A DNA stretch of 64,000 bases, taken from contig NC_132980.1 in assembly GCF_047496725.1 (NCBI RefSeq), forward strand, positions 9,096,572 to 9,160,571, in the 5' to 3' direction. The notes beneath the pieces were generated by a model. It saw only the letters and a list, made by a program, of their open reading frames with translations, was not told the origin of the DNA and did no database searches. Position 1 is the stretch's first letter. The number at the start of each line of letters is the position of its first letter. Both the position numbers and the translations under genes were made by a program. Positions 28,701 to 41,200 of this stretch are shown here, one piece after another. This DNA comes from Anoplolepis gracilipes (Eukaryota > Arthropoda > Insecta > Hymenoptera > Formicidae).

Positions 28701-31232
28701 ATTGTATACCAGGTGTCCCTGACCGATATCAAGTGTTCTTTTTTGTTGTTGCAACTTTGCGAGTGGAAGGGGGACTTGAAAATTTGAAGCAATATGCTGA
28801 TGGCGATATGAAAGTTTCCCCGACAAAACCCCCGATACACGATAATTAAATGGAACAGAATTTCGTGACCCGATGCAAAAATTATCGGCTCGCAAATATT
28901 GAATATTCGCTTTTGCGGAACCATTTTACGTGCAATTTCCGAGGCAATATAAAATTGAGGTGATTCGATTCGCCCTCTCTTTCTCATCTCTTTCTTTTTT
29001 TTTTTTTTTTTTTTTTTTTTCCTATGCGTTCGAGAAAGATGATTCGTCGGTCGGTGCACAAGCGCCAGCAATTTTCTCCGATAGAACACCGGGACTCTAT
29101 CGGGAAAGAGAAATATATAATGCCTGAAGGAAGAGTTTGAGAAAGGATCGCTTTGATCGGAATGCCACACTTAATTCGATTTCAGAGCCACGTAGATTCG
29201 ACGGCGGCTCGAACGGGACGATCGGCGTCAGCGTTTCAAAGTTGCCGACTACTCGTGAGAGGAAGTCTCAGCTCGTCGTGTCCTCCGGGCGACTTTGAAC
29301 TCTCTCACCTACCTCTCACATGTCTCAGAACTTGCCGCCAGCTGAAGTCAGCAAATGAAACGATATTCGCCGAACAATATATCGGAATAAAGTCTGAACT
29401 GTGTTTATACGGACTATGTATTGTCCACGCAGCGTTAATATTGCACATGACGGCAGAAATATACTTAGAAATGTTGGCATACAAAAGAATAACTTCTCTC
29501 ATTGAATAACGGACATTAATCTCATGAATGCGAACATTAATCTCACGGAATTTTCCGAGTATTTGTTGCCGGAGGTAATAAAAAGAATATTTTATTACTT
29601 CAGTCTTCAAGATGCTTCGCGAAAACATTAGCAGGCTTATTCTTGGCGTAGATTTTAAAAGTTTCTCTGGCTTGTAAGAGAGAAACAAAACAAAACCTAT
29701 AAACTTCATTTAAGGGACTTTTAACTTTGTAACATGTTTTTATGCTTCTGAGGAAGAAGAATTATTATTTTGCTCGAATAATTATTTTGCAGTAAAAATA
29801 TTACATAATATTTCACCAAGATTTTTCCATTTCAAATTTAGAAACTTGATACTTTGCTTGAACTCTATTTATTATACGACATCTCTATTAAACGTAGAAA
29901 GAATTCGCCACGTGCAGAATATTTATCATTCGGTATTTATTTTAGCATATTTATACATGTGCAATATTTTTGAACATTCGATCAATGCCGCATACGCCGT
30001 CGCTTGAAACATGTGCGATAGCATCGGAAAGAAAACGAAACTTTTCCAGTCCGTGTGGATAGAAATCGTGCAAACGTAGGCAACGCAATCAATCAGATCG
30101 TCCCGAATAGATTGACTTTGAAACTGCCAGGTAACGAACCGCGCTGCGAATAGCGGGTTAAATTTAAGTCAATTCACATGAGGGTAAGAGTTTATGGAGC
30201 GAGAGCCAGTTACAACGCAATCCCGCAAAGAGGATTCAATAACGAGTGAAAAGAGAAGGAGAAAGGTCAGCATTCCCATCGCATTCGAACAAATCACGTC
30301 GTCCTTCTTTTCTCTCTTCCCCCCTTCCTCTAATTTTCTCCCTCTGCTGCTTTTCCTCCCTTCGTGTTCAATATCTATCGAACGTTTATCGTGTCGGAAA
30401 TTTCAGTATTGGCGATTCACAAATGAGATTCGTTGGACGAGAAACGCGGCGCGACATCCGATAAACCAAAGAGCTCGTGAATGCACCTTTAGTATACTAA
30501 ACCCTATCGATCGATGGGGGTCACTACGAACGTGACGGCTTGGCTTTTGAGTTTCAAAGGTACCGAGTATCCAGCTACCGAGTTGTGGTAAGATGGGGTG
30601 AGATTGTTCCGAATAGGGTTAACATTGCATCGTCGTTGGTATATTAACGTCGCACCGGCGAAAAGGCCGTGAAACCGACGAGCTTGATATCTGAGAAAGA
30701 GAGAGGACAATCAATGACAGTGACGAGAACCTACTGACATAATAAATAAACCTTCGCACGATTATTTTCTCAGACGCAACGCTGTACATCATTTATCGTT
30801 AGATACGATCTACTACCGGATTTTATTTTTAGAAAAGACCGCATAATGTGTCAATTAACGTCAACAGCAGGCGAATTGAAGCTTGTTTATTTATAAACGA
30901 GGCAATAAAAAGGGCATTTCATATATTAGCGATTTGAAATCATCTATCTCTTTATATCAGCTAAATTTCCAATTATAATTGAAATTTTAATTTTTTTTAA
31001 TATAGGTATATGAAAAGGCTGGAGAAAATGCATTTTCCGACATGTTTTTTCTTTCTCCGAAAGATATTATAAATCCGTTAGCAAATAAAAACATATAAAA
31101 CTGCATCTAATATTATCACATGCGCCATGCGCCCCGAGCTGTGCGCGCGACCGCCACGTGTGTGGCAAGGATACCGCGGCGCGGATCCTAAATTTAAAAA
31201 TTCTCCTCTTACCTTCGCACGAACTTAACCAT
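20619..31232 (-). CDS. Unrecognised Ser/Arg-rich protein with repeated RRxS motifs
   Basis: I do not recognise this gene. Proposed exons on the minus strand are 31232-31213, 28077-27871, 23576-23333, 22783-22457, 21783-21121 and 20831-20619 (stop TAG). They total 1,674 nt, or 557 residues, with compatible phases at every junction (2, 2, 0, 0, 0). The last four exons are well supported by open frames and GT/AG sites. The first two are weaker, and their acceptors lack clear pyrimidine tracts. Exon 2 encodes a compact-looking segment (GDMCFVHARDARINIHGEP). Residues from about 77 on look largely disordered, with seven RRxS motifs (Ser81, 162, 196, 215, 234, 306, 324). A more ordered stretch precedes the end (KVLWDDSSGTKVDAQ, then VLGSAIEKIL). 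No membrane segment is seen. An alternative exon 3 start at 23584 (phase 0) would imply missing exons. A cytoplasmic phospho-regulated adaptor is possible but unproven. Confidence 0.6.
25342..25347 (+). promoter_or_regulatory. TATA box of the defensin gene
   Basis: TATAAA in the context GAGATATATAAAGGG lies 80 nt upstream of the defensin ATG. Transcription should start near 25370-25375, giving a 5' leader of roughly 50 nt. I looked in 24900-25420 for NF-kB/Relish consensus sites and saw none. A GATA-type core lies within an imperfect inverted repeat (CCGGTA to TACCGG) at about 25178-25199. Confidence 0.7.
25427..26765 (+). CDS. Def: Insect defensin (antimicrobial peptide precursor)
   Basis: Exon 1 (25427-25523) and exon 2 (26569-26765) join in phase 1 (donor GTAAGA, acceptor TTGTTTCAG) to give a 97-residue prepropeptide. 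Residues 1-18 are a signal peptide (MKLLAIFAIFAVLAYVSA). Residues 19-54 are an acidic propeptide ending in a furin-type site RQRR. The mature peptide (residues 55-97) starts VTCDLFSWQ and has six cysteines at 57, 74, 78, 88, 93 and 95. Their spacing C-x16-C-x3-C-x9-C-x4-C-x-C is that of insect defensins, CS-alpha-beta peptides secreted by fat body and haemocytes that disrupt bacterial membranes. The second half contains RRRGGRCRDG and ends CICKN. A TATA box lies 80 nt upstream of the ATG, but I found no clear NF-kB site. The gene lies inside the largest proposed intron of the minus-strand Ser/Arg-rich gene. Confidence 0.96.
25685..25732. repeat. (GA)n microsatellite in the defensin intron
   Basis: 24 uninterrupted GA units, 160 bp after the defensin exon 1 donor. 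Confidence 0.95.
27073..27078 (+). terminator. Candidate polyadenylation signal of defensin
   Basis: AATAAA lies about 310 nt after the defensin stop codon and is the first clear signal downstream. Other A-rich variants follow within 60 nt, so the actual site is uncertain. Confidence 0.4.
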
Positions 31233-31640
31233 CGCGTTGAAGTAATCTCGAGCCAGCTTATACGCCTCTAGCGCGAACAAAGGGATTTTCTCACATGCGC
31301 CGCGATACCGCGACGCGATATCTCTTGCTGACGACGGGCGCGCAAAACCGACTGGCCGCCCTTCACGCCCTACGTGACGTCATACGGGTGCAACGTATTT
31401 GACGTCACGCAGGTAGCCTTTATTCCGCGTCTCGTGCACAACGCAACTGCGCCGGTTGATATAAACGGTTTGTACAAACGGTGCCCGTTGATGTTTCGCG
31501 GTCGTATGTGAAAATTGCCGGTCGGATGATTTAATGGCGTGTGGAATAATCTCGCCTTGCAATATAACTGCATCAGGCGCACACACGAGCCACGTGATCG
31601 ATCCCTTGTTATAACAAATGCCGCGGTCATCATCTCACAA
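31110..31640. promoter_or_regulatory. CpG-rich island with two CRE palindromes and two E-boxes
   Basis: The full CRE TGACGTCA occurs at 31375-31382 and 31400-31407, 25 bp apart. The E-box CACGTG occurs at 31155-31160 and 31591-31596. A module CACATGCGCC is duplicated (31117-31126 and 31292-31301), each copy followed by GATACCGCG (31170 and 31304). The island surrounds the proposed first coding exon of the minus-strand Ser/Arg-rich gene and most likely is its promoter. Confidence 0.5.
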
Positions 31641-31649
31641 CCACGAGAT

Positions 31650-34600
31650 CATCGATATTAATGGTTGTTCAATGTACTCCTGTTGGATTTTATAGTACTG
31701 CTGATGAATACGAAATGTTATTTGTTGTCCGCGCAAAAAGAGGAAATAATGGAAAATGAAAATTTAGATAGAACAATAGTGCATCAAAATAAATATTTTT
31801 GTTTTATTATGCATTAACTCTTTTAAATGTTAGATTGCAATTCCGAGAATAATATTTATCTTTTGAATTCAGATAATAAATAAATTTTGTCAATAATATT
31901 TGACATTATAAAAAAATTATTAAATCTGTAAAACACATTTATTCTCGAAAATTTCGATAGAGTCCTGTGTTACCTGGATTCGAATGATAGAAATGTATTG
32001 ATAGAAATCTCAATTATAAAGTGCTCATAGAAATTACATTAACCATTAATTAAAGATTATAATATTTATTGTTTTCCGTTTTAATTTTATTGGTATTATT
32101 TTTTGGTATATAAATATTACTACTTTTAATTCCATTGATGCAATCATCGTGAGAGAATTACTTTTTTGAGCAGCTTTCTATGAATTATTAGAGATTGATA
32201 TTACATATTCGGATACTTATGTCTATTTTAATGTTAATTAGCAATTAGTTAGCATGTTGACGCAACAAGAAATTAAAAAAATGTTCGTTGTAGGTAACTA
32301 AGAGCTAGTTAAATAATTACATCCCCACGAGAGGAAATGATGGGAATTCGTATTGTTAAATTTCTCTCATTTTCTCGGTATAGTCCAGCGTGAAATGCAC
32401 GAGGCGTTTCCTACAGAGCAACGACAGAATAGCTATTAAAGACAATTCATTCGGCCTTCCAACTCTCTTACCGATGTTCCTTTTGCCTCGTTAACTTCCA
32501 TTCTTTTATTCAATGAGCAACCTCCCTCTGTGTTTGACGGACATTTAGTACCATGTAATTACACGTTACTGTATATACCACGTTACGTAAGTGCACCTGT
32601 GCACCGACAACTGGCGGAGATGATGATGCGTAGCAACGCAGGACGAGGGCAGACAATTTGTCGCGAATATGCGCGAGCAATAAATTCCCGAATCGGAAGA
32701 TTCAGTAGGAAAATCTTTTTCGCCCCTAGCGATTTTCTTCAAAATTAAATTGAAAAATCTCACTTACACTCTTCGCGCTGATAACGAGTCGCTTCTATCT
32801 TATCGCAAAATGAAGCTCGAAGAAAAGTCCTTTATAGAACGACGTCTTTCATTTCACAGATCGAATTTTTCCTTGTGAAAATCTATTTTGCTACGAAGAT
32901 AAGCGAGCCAGCGTCAAAGTACAAGGACATGCAATTGCGGGACTGTGGACTTTTCCTCCAAACTTAATTAAATATCTCGAATGCCGACTGATCATCGCAA
33001 ATATTTCCGGAGAATCGGTCATCTCGACCGACATGCGTGAATTTTATCCCTTTTTCTTTTTTCTATTTATTTCTCTTTTTTTTTAACCGCCTTCTCAAAG
33101 GATTTACGATATAACAGAGTGTTACGATTTAACCCCCCGGGTAACCATACTTTTCCAACTTCCATCCATTTTAGACATAACAATCCGGGATTTCGAGGAA
33201 TTACGATTAAGCGGAAGGAGAGATATAGATAGTAGATGAAAATTTATGGTCAAAGATTACGGATAACGGTATAATATACCGTTTTATATCAGAATTTTTA
33301 CTTTGTATAATATATCACAGCGTTATGTACATATAAAATCTGTATAAATAAATCGTCGTATTTTCCATCCGATATTTGTATTCGACGCGCAAACAAAAAT
33401 TGTGTGTATCGTCAATTTTACGTAATTATATAATGCAAATTACGCAAGTTATTCTTACTTGAATTATTTAACACTTGTTAAACATTCATTAATGTCGTAA
33501 CTCAAATTTTATCATCATTATCGCGTTACATTTTCCTATTATTAATATCAACATTTATTATTATTATTATTATTATTATTACTTTTTTCATTAATTTCTT
33601 ATTAGCATTAATTTATTATTATTATCATTATTTTTTCATTATTAATATCATTTTGTATTAATAATAAATATCTCAGAGATACTATATCTAAAAATCTCTC
33701 TCTCTCTCTTTCTCTCTATTCTCGAGGTTCTAATTTTATCGCAGGCATGGAGCGGTTCATCCAAACGTTTAATAGTGACGATTAGATTGAATCTTGTTAG
33801 TCGAGATTTGTATCGGATATTAAGCGAAATCTTTTTAAATACATTTGCAGTGCATAAGTATTAAGTTAGTCGAAGTAATTTAAAGCATTTCGGAAGCTCA
33901 TTTCAAAGCAAATTTTTAATGCATCATGTTACGAACGCAATCGATGAAAATGTCGTTGCAAAAAGATTTTATTACAAAAATATTTTGGTCACCATTACCT
34001 GCATTTCAATGTGAGTAGCATATTTCACCACTGTGATTCAATCGTTTCATGTAATAAATAATGCAGTATTTCATGAGTAAATTTTTAACTGAAATAACGG
34101 AATTATTCACAGAACGGAATTTAATTATTACGTGACAATAAAATGATGGAAGCGTTCGAGCGTTTCGGATAGTGTAAATAACGGCAAAGCGTTCATTTGA
34201 TCGTACAATATGACATTATATGCGATTAATCAAATCGAGCGAGAAAATAACCATCTTAAAACACATGTACTATTAAAGTAAAACAAATGTGCTATTAAAG
34301 TAAAACAAAACAAATCCGCAAATAGAATTTATTTCTATTGAAATATTGATTCTATATTTATTATAACAATTTAAAATTATTTGATAAAATTATTAACTTT
34401 AAGCTTAAGATTAGAACTTTAATAGTTGGTACATGTACTTCTGTTTAAACTTAGATTTGACTTTGATGAAAACTATGCTTTGTTCGTATCGATCAAAAGT
34501 ATCTCTGGAAGATGAGAGAACTTGGAAGAGCCATTGCTCTTCCTCTCGACCTGTTCTATTCTGCTAACTATAGTAAGCGAAGCGATTCATTTAGGGTGCA

Positions 34601-35042
34601 ACGGCAGAAGGCCGAAATTATCGAGGGCAATTATTCGCTGCGAATGCACAGCTATATAAACCTGCCGAGGCTTGTAATTGTCAATTAGACCGGCTGTCAA
34701 GATTTCATCGATTCGTCGATAATCCTGGTATTCGACTAGTATTACTGGTAAAATGCGAGGATTTAACGTTTCTCCAGAGAAGCGTCGTATTTTAGAGAAA
34801 TACGAGAGAAATCTTTCCCTCGAAATTAATAAAATTGTTCAGTTAATGAGGTTCTCCGACAAAGAATTTTCTCTCTTGAGAATGTAAAATAAAGTAAAAA
34901 ATTAATACTCTTTGATTGGAATAAGTACTCTAAGTGCACCGTTTCTTAAAAAACATCCCAGACAACATGAAAAGGTCAAAAGACATCTAAAGATGTCCAA
35001 AAGACGATGAGACATATTTAAGACGGTTTTTTAGAGACACGT

Positions 35043-35076
<34 letters not shown>

Positions 35077-36175
35077 TCTAAGATGAATCTTTTCAATGTA
35101 ATTTTATTAATTTTGCTTTACCAATTTTTATTTTACCAATATATTTGTAATAATTATTTGGCGCATTTTATATACATTATGTTTATTTCCTATTATATTA
35201 TCATCTCGTTAAGATTTTCTAATATTCCTTTTATTATTACTTAATAAATATTAATTCTGATATGTAGTTCCTCTTGTAGCATACATTCCGTGATTATCAA
35301 CTTAAGCACATGTTAGTTTCTCAAACGTGTTTATGTAATTACTACGTTAATTTACACTAGTAACTTAGGTAAACCACGGTTCCACCAATGTAATTTATTA
35401 TTTAAATCAACTTATACACAAGTCTACTCTTTGACACTTTAGTGTCTATCTGTCGCGTTTAATTTTTCGCTTTATAAAACTTGAAGTAATCAGTTTAATA
35501 GCAAAACACTTGGGAATAAAACGAGTATAAATAATTTCACCTGTATGGAAACTTTAATAATTATTATATAAATAATAAAGAAGATTCTGCGGAGGTGGAA
35601 GCCTATGGTATAATTTTTCCAATATATCGCAGAGCAAATAAATACATAGCCAGCAAATTTATTTTCACGAGTCTGTACTTGAACGAAAATGTTTCTTGAG
35701 AATAAGAAACAATTTCGACAAAAGAAATTTCTACATAAAGTTTTATATAGATTGCTTTTTATATTTTGATATAAATTGCTACAATAATAATACTACGTTC
35801 AAAAAATAATGCACGAATTGTTCGAAATGGTTAACTGATTGTAAGTAACTCTAGGATATAACGATATAATCTATCTTTACTTGAGAAAGTTTCAAAGTTT
35901 CTCGTAATACGAACTATGTACATGAGTTATGATTATGTATCTCAAGGGTTTCTGCCCTAAGATATGATACGGGTAATATCGTAAATATCTGTCACCGATA
36001 TCATCCCGTCGTCGTTATCCCGGACTGATTCCACAACCAATTAGAGCGCAGGAACGTATTGACGCGATATAAAATTTCAAGAGCCTCTCTCCTGCAGCCA
36101 TTAAAATCCTTTTTATTCTATATAGAAAGAAATATATATATATATATATATGTTCCGTGAAACCGCGGTACATTC
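31650..36175. other. AT-rich spacer between two CpG-rich islands
   Basis: It contains a (TTA)n-like patch (about 33555-33655), a tandem pair of CTATTAAAGTAAAACAAA (about 34270-34310) and a T30 run (about 35045-35075) preceded by AAAGACATCTAAAGATGTCC. No recognisable gene. If the islands drive the minus-strand gene, this is its 5' intron. Confidence 0.4.
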
Positions 36176-36179
36176 AAAA

Positions 36180-37090
36180 AGCTACGGTTGTTACATGATC
36201 AAAGGTGAGACGTAAGTAAACAGTTGACGCGACGAGCGAGTAAGCAACGAAATCCCACTTACCAGAGAAATTGTCGGTTGCCGAGCGATGTTAACCTCGG
36301 AGGGGTTTGTTAACGCGACCGCATTCACGGTCCGACTGCCGATCCACTCGCCAGTGATGTACTATCACTATCCCGGTTGCTGCTCCTCGTTGATCTCACG
36401 GTGGGCGCACGGACTACACGCACCACTCGACGATATCAGGGTTGCTCGGTGTAACGACCTCGCTGCACCTAGGTACAATAGTCACCCTTACACATCGATC
36501 TTTCGTTTTCCTCGATCGTTGCTTCGCTAGGGGTTCTGTTCGCTCTGGGATTGCGTCGCGATCTTCACCGATCATGGGCCAAAATCGGGAGGGGGTGTGT
36601 ATGTGATATATCAATGGATCTCTCTGTGTGAGCGATCGCGCCGGCGATTCTTACCAAGGTAAAGCAAGGACGACGACGACGGCTACGATAATCCAGCCGC
36701 GACGGTGGTCAGAGCGGCACTACGAGCCTCGCGAACGACCCGGCGCCCCCTCTCGCCATCGACCCAGGTTCGCTCGACCAATCGACGCGTACACCTTCTC
36801 ATCGCTTATGTACATTCCGCTGGATCCTAGGGGGTGGCTCGACTCGCGCAAAGGGGTGGCGAATTGTAGAGCGAACGCGACGGAAACGGCGACGGTGGCC
36901 AAGAGACTGTTTCACGTGTTGCTTCGATGTAAACACACTGACATCCCGGAGTATAATTTAATGATATCAAGACAGCCTTGGACCGACCGTTGCAACGTTC
37001 ATCCGACGAAAGATGATTGCGCAATCGACGCAAAATTATCACGAAGAAATAATATATTGTCGACTAACTTCTATAAAATATTTTGAAATT
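36180..37090 (-). promoter_or_regulatory. CpG-rich island with two minus-strand splice donors (alternative leader exons?)
   Basis: A roughly 900-bp GC-rich block in AT-rich DNA. On the minus strand it has two strong donors: TCTCTG followed by GTAAGTGGG (around 36263) and ACCTTG followed by GTAAGAATC (around 36655). The sequence before each lacks an in-frame ATG, so these would be non-coding first exons. They could serve the minus-strand Ser/Arg-rich gene as distal promoters. The open plus-strand frame at 36628-37086 (152 residues) has no recognisable domain and I do not call it. Confidence 0.35.
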
Positions 37091-38189
37091 TGTAAGAAAT
37101 TAGAGAGTAATCTCTAGTATTTCACTGCTTAATCCCTTTTTGAAGGTTAACAAAAATAATATTATTAATAATATTAATACATGTGCAAAATTATTTTAAT
37201 TTTTTAATTGTTCAAGTTGAAAAGCTGATGGTAGAATTTAATATACCATCGGTGAAATATATTCTATATTTTAGAATAGTGTTTTGTAATATGATATTCT
37301 CCCAGCATGCGTTTTACATTATTATATAGCGAGTTGATGATATTGTAATGCTGTTATCGAATTTTGTAATGCGATGCTCTAATATCTCACGTTATGATAT
37401 TATAAGCTTAAAAAGTACAAAGTAATTTTGTAGCAAAATCAGGAAAAAATTTAACAATCTTTTTTATTTAATTATTGAAATTTTAAAAAATCGATCGGAA
37501 AAAAAATCGAAACTAAAGATGATGAATTTAAGAAATCTCATATATACTTTAAATTTTTGTTTAGATATTTCAATAATTTTATTTTATATACGTATTTATA
37601 ATCAGAATTTTATTAAACTGTTAGATTATCATAAAACTGGAAAATTTAGCTTGATCAGAATTCACTAAAGTACTACTGGGGACGAAACGCATTTCATCAG
37701 GTGCACGTAAATTCATTATAAATTATTTTAGGAAATCGATTTTCAAACAATATTTAATTAATTATCTATTTAAGAATATACAAATTGTCAAAAAAGACAC
37801 TATAATGAAACACTATGATGAAACATCTTTTTAAGTCATTCAAAAAATTTTAGAGAGAAATTGAAAAATTTTTTCGAATACAAAGATTTAAAATATTTCT
37901 TTTTGCTATCATTTATCTTTTAATTGTATTTTTAATTAAAAATTATAAAACGTCACAGTCATAAAGATCAATGGAAAAGAAAATTTTTATCAGAAATACA
38001 ATACTTGCACTTTAATTTTAAACCATCACAGAACTCTTTAGAAAAAGATATATGATGCGTAATAGTGGTAATATAGGTTTTATACATCTCGTTAAATTAT
38101 AAATAACACTTGATTATGTCGGTAACAAAGAGATGAAGTGCGCGAAGTATAACAAAATGCAAAGAGCTTACTGTTTATTTATCTAATTA

Positions 38190-38247
<58 letters not shown>
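38190..38247. repeat. (CT)n microsatellite
   Basis: A CT run with a single interruption near its start; the Arg-Glu frame on the minus strand is an artefact. Confidence 0.95.
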
Positions 38248-38248
<1 letters not shown>

Positions 38249-41200
38249 ATGTAGCGACTCGACAAGTGCTTTCACCGCAGTTATGGCAGAATCTCCTAGA
38301 TACGCGATATTTGTTACCAACAATGCAGCGCGTGGAGGTAATCGAAACTTTATGCGATTGTTAAATGACAATGGCATCGCGTTTCGTTAAGTAGAGAAAC
38401 AATCCAGATGCAAACGAAGCGCTTAAAAGGGAACGGCATCGCTTTAGATAAATCTGTTAGGTTTAAAGCGTATTATATGCGTTCGCCGAGATCCCTGACT
38501 GGTGCGGGAGCTACATCGTTTATTGCATCTTGTCGCAATTAATTCCAATGCGCATTACAAGACAATGATTATCAACGACTTTACTCGAAGATGCTTATAC
38601 GATGTTGTACCTAGCAGAAGAAAAGGTTTACTCAGATAATTAAAGAATGCATGTCTCTTACTGAAGATAAGTCTAAGGCTATTCAGCATTGAAGATTACT
38701 TGTTTAATGAATCACACTTTTAAAAATATGCACGCAGGACAGAGAAGACCTCGCTATTTATTTAATATAGAGACGGTTTTTTATATCTAGGTACTTTCAG
38801 ATATTTAATGTTAAAAATTTCAAGATTGGGGTCAAATTCTTTTAGTTTTTCCAAAAAAAAGAAAAAAAAAACAAAATATTCCATCGTTGCTAAGACGCAT
38901 TATATACGCCAAAAATATTTCCCCTCCAATTTGGTATAACAAGCCAAAATGCGTTCGCGAAATTCGTACCATAAATAATTTTCATCGTTCGAGAGTTACA
39001 TTCGCTCCGCAAGACGGACCATAAAATGATATTGGAGCTATAAACTTATTGCCCAACATTTCTCTTCGAAGCGTCGTCTAAGTAGCGCAGTTTCTTGCAT
39101 ATCTCTTGGGACATTTGCGATTTATCGCGGATATTATTCGCCTGATGTATCAAAGTTTGTCCGCGCGCGAGCTTTACTCGTCTATAGATCAGCTGGTCGT
39201 ACAACCTCGCCTCTTCTCGAGATATTCCTTCTCTTCGGTCAGACGGATTTTATTATTTGTTCGCCCTTCATTTTTATCTCACAATGGATCCACGGGATAA
39301 CGCGTGCGACGAGACGGATTATATTCCCGCGTGAAATTCATCCACTGACATTAAGCTCTCGCTTAACTTGTCTACATCGGTCGTATTCAACAATCACAGG
39401 AGTATGTCATCGATATTTGTAAACCGTTGTTGACATTCGTTCTGCAAATATCAAAAATTTGATATTTCGGGGATGACGGATGCAGTTCGCGTACAAACGT
39501 CATGTGAATACATGATGTCATATATGTGTCCCTGAAATTTTACCTGACAGAACTTACACTTTAACTCGAAAGGATTTAAATTTGAAAGAAACATATTAAT
39601 TCATGATTTGTAATTTTAAAGCTATAAATGGTGTACGTTAAAATAATACGAACAAAGATTTTATCTCAATTGCTAATGTTGTAGAAAAAAATAATTGCAA
39701 AGAAAATTATTATAAATACATGATTAAAATTTATATAATTATATTTAAACTAATCTTAAATTATTTATAAAATAAATAATAGCAATTTACAAATGTTAAA
39801 ACAACGGAAACTAAATATCGATATGAAATTTTTTAAATAATAGTGAAATATATTTTCCATTATTTTTCAAATTTATAGAAAATGTATTTTATTACGAAAA
39901 AAGAATTAGTCCTAAAAATATCGGCTTTATTCAAACTCTCAATCAATATCATTTTTATCTACACTATTATGTCATATTTAATATTATCTATATATATTTG
40001 TATATATTTGTATCTAGTATTACCTAGTATTATATACTATTATTGTATTTCATATTTGCGTTTTGCCTTTAGTTTCGGTTCTCTTACATCACCTCAATGT
40101 TTGCTCTCTATACATCCTCTCAAGACAGGTTCGTTCACCAGTAAAAGTCATAACAGTCGCTGTCTGGGAAACCTGAAATCGATTCCCCTGCGGGTATTCA
40201 CCCCTGCAATGTGCAGGTGCAATAGACTGTAGTGAGTACATCGTCTGAAATTTTTAGACGTTATACCTCAAAGAAAACGCGTTTTCTTTTACACGCGCAA
40301 TAACAAATAATTATTTACTAATATTGATCGTGTGTTGAGCTATTATTGATTATGTATAATCAACAGTACACATCGTCGATTCACGTTTTTGAAATATTAC
40401 TGGAGCAAAAATAATATAATATATTATAAAGTTTTGTAAATACTTATAAATTATAAAATATATGCCTAATATAATAAGCTTTATAATATATGTATATAAT
40501 CAATTTTTTTTAATAATTCAAGATAAAAATCCTGTATTCGATTTATTTATCGTTAAAGTTTTATTAGTATGTTGTATAATCTGTATAAACAGAGTAAACT
40601 GAGACATAATGTTACATAAGAAATTAAAATTGAAAAGAATTGTTTGAGAAGTAGACATCGTATTTTTTTCAGAAAATTAAAAACTATTTATATTATATAA
40701 ATTAAAATATTTTCTTTTTATACATTTACGCAATAACTGTTACATTATTATTGCATAATAAGCTGTTCGCATCTCGTAATATTATTATCTTCTCAATATA
40801 ATGTTCTTCCAGCACATGTTACATTATTACGCAGTAAACTATATATCGTTAAAGTGCTTGAGTAGTTACTCTGCAACAGAGTAAAGAGAAGATTTCACTT
40901 TTCAGATTACCTTGCGTTGGGGAAACTGTGAGGAAATTAATCATTGAATAAAGTAGATGTCAATATCTCAAAATTGAACTGATAAATTAAAAGAGATATC
41001 CATAATCTTGTATAAACAATTTGTAGTTTTATTCGATGCATTTACAGACCGCAAAAGTATATTCGTTACTGTAACGTGAGCATTCAGTTGGGTCAATTAG
41101 AACTTTGTAGAATTGTTAGATCGTTGCAAAACCACAACGCTAAGTGAGATTAATTTAACATGGCCAGAATTCCTAGAGAAACTAACGTGACGCTATCTTT

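Noticed and set aside
28655..29170. 171-residue minus-strand open frame
   Set aside because: It includes a Lys run from a poly(T) tract, has unusual composition and no family features; no convincing splice sites bound it.
29310..29345. Tiny minus-strand exon between TTCAG and GTAGGT
   Set aside because: About 30 nt with plausible splice dinucleotides, but nothing ties it to a gene.
36628..37086. 152-residue plus-strand open frame
   Set aside because: GC-rich island composition explains it. There is no recognisable motif, and minus-strand splice donors suggest transcription the other way.
40118..40135. GGTTCGTTCACC resembling a tRNA B-box
   Set aside because: No A-box at the right distance and no acceptor stem; not a tRNA.
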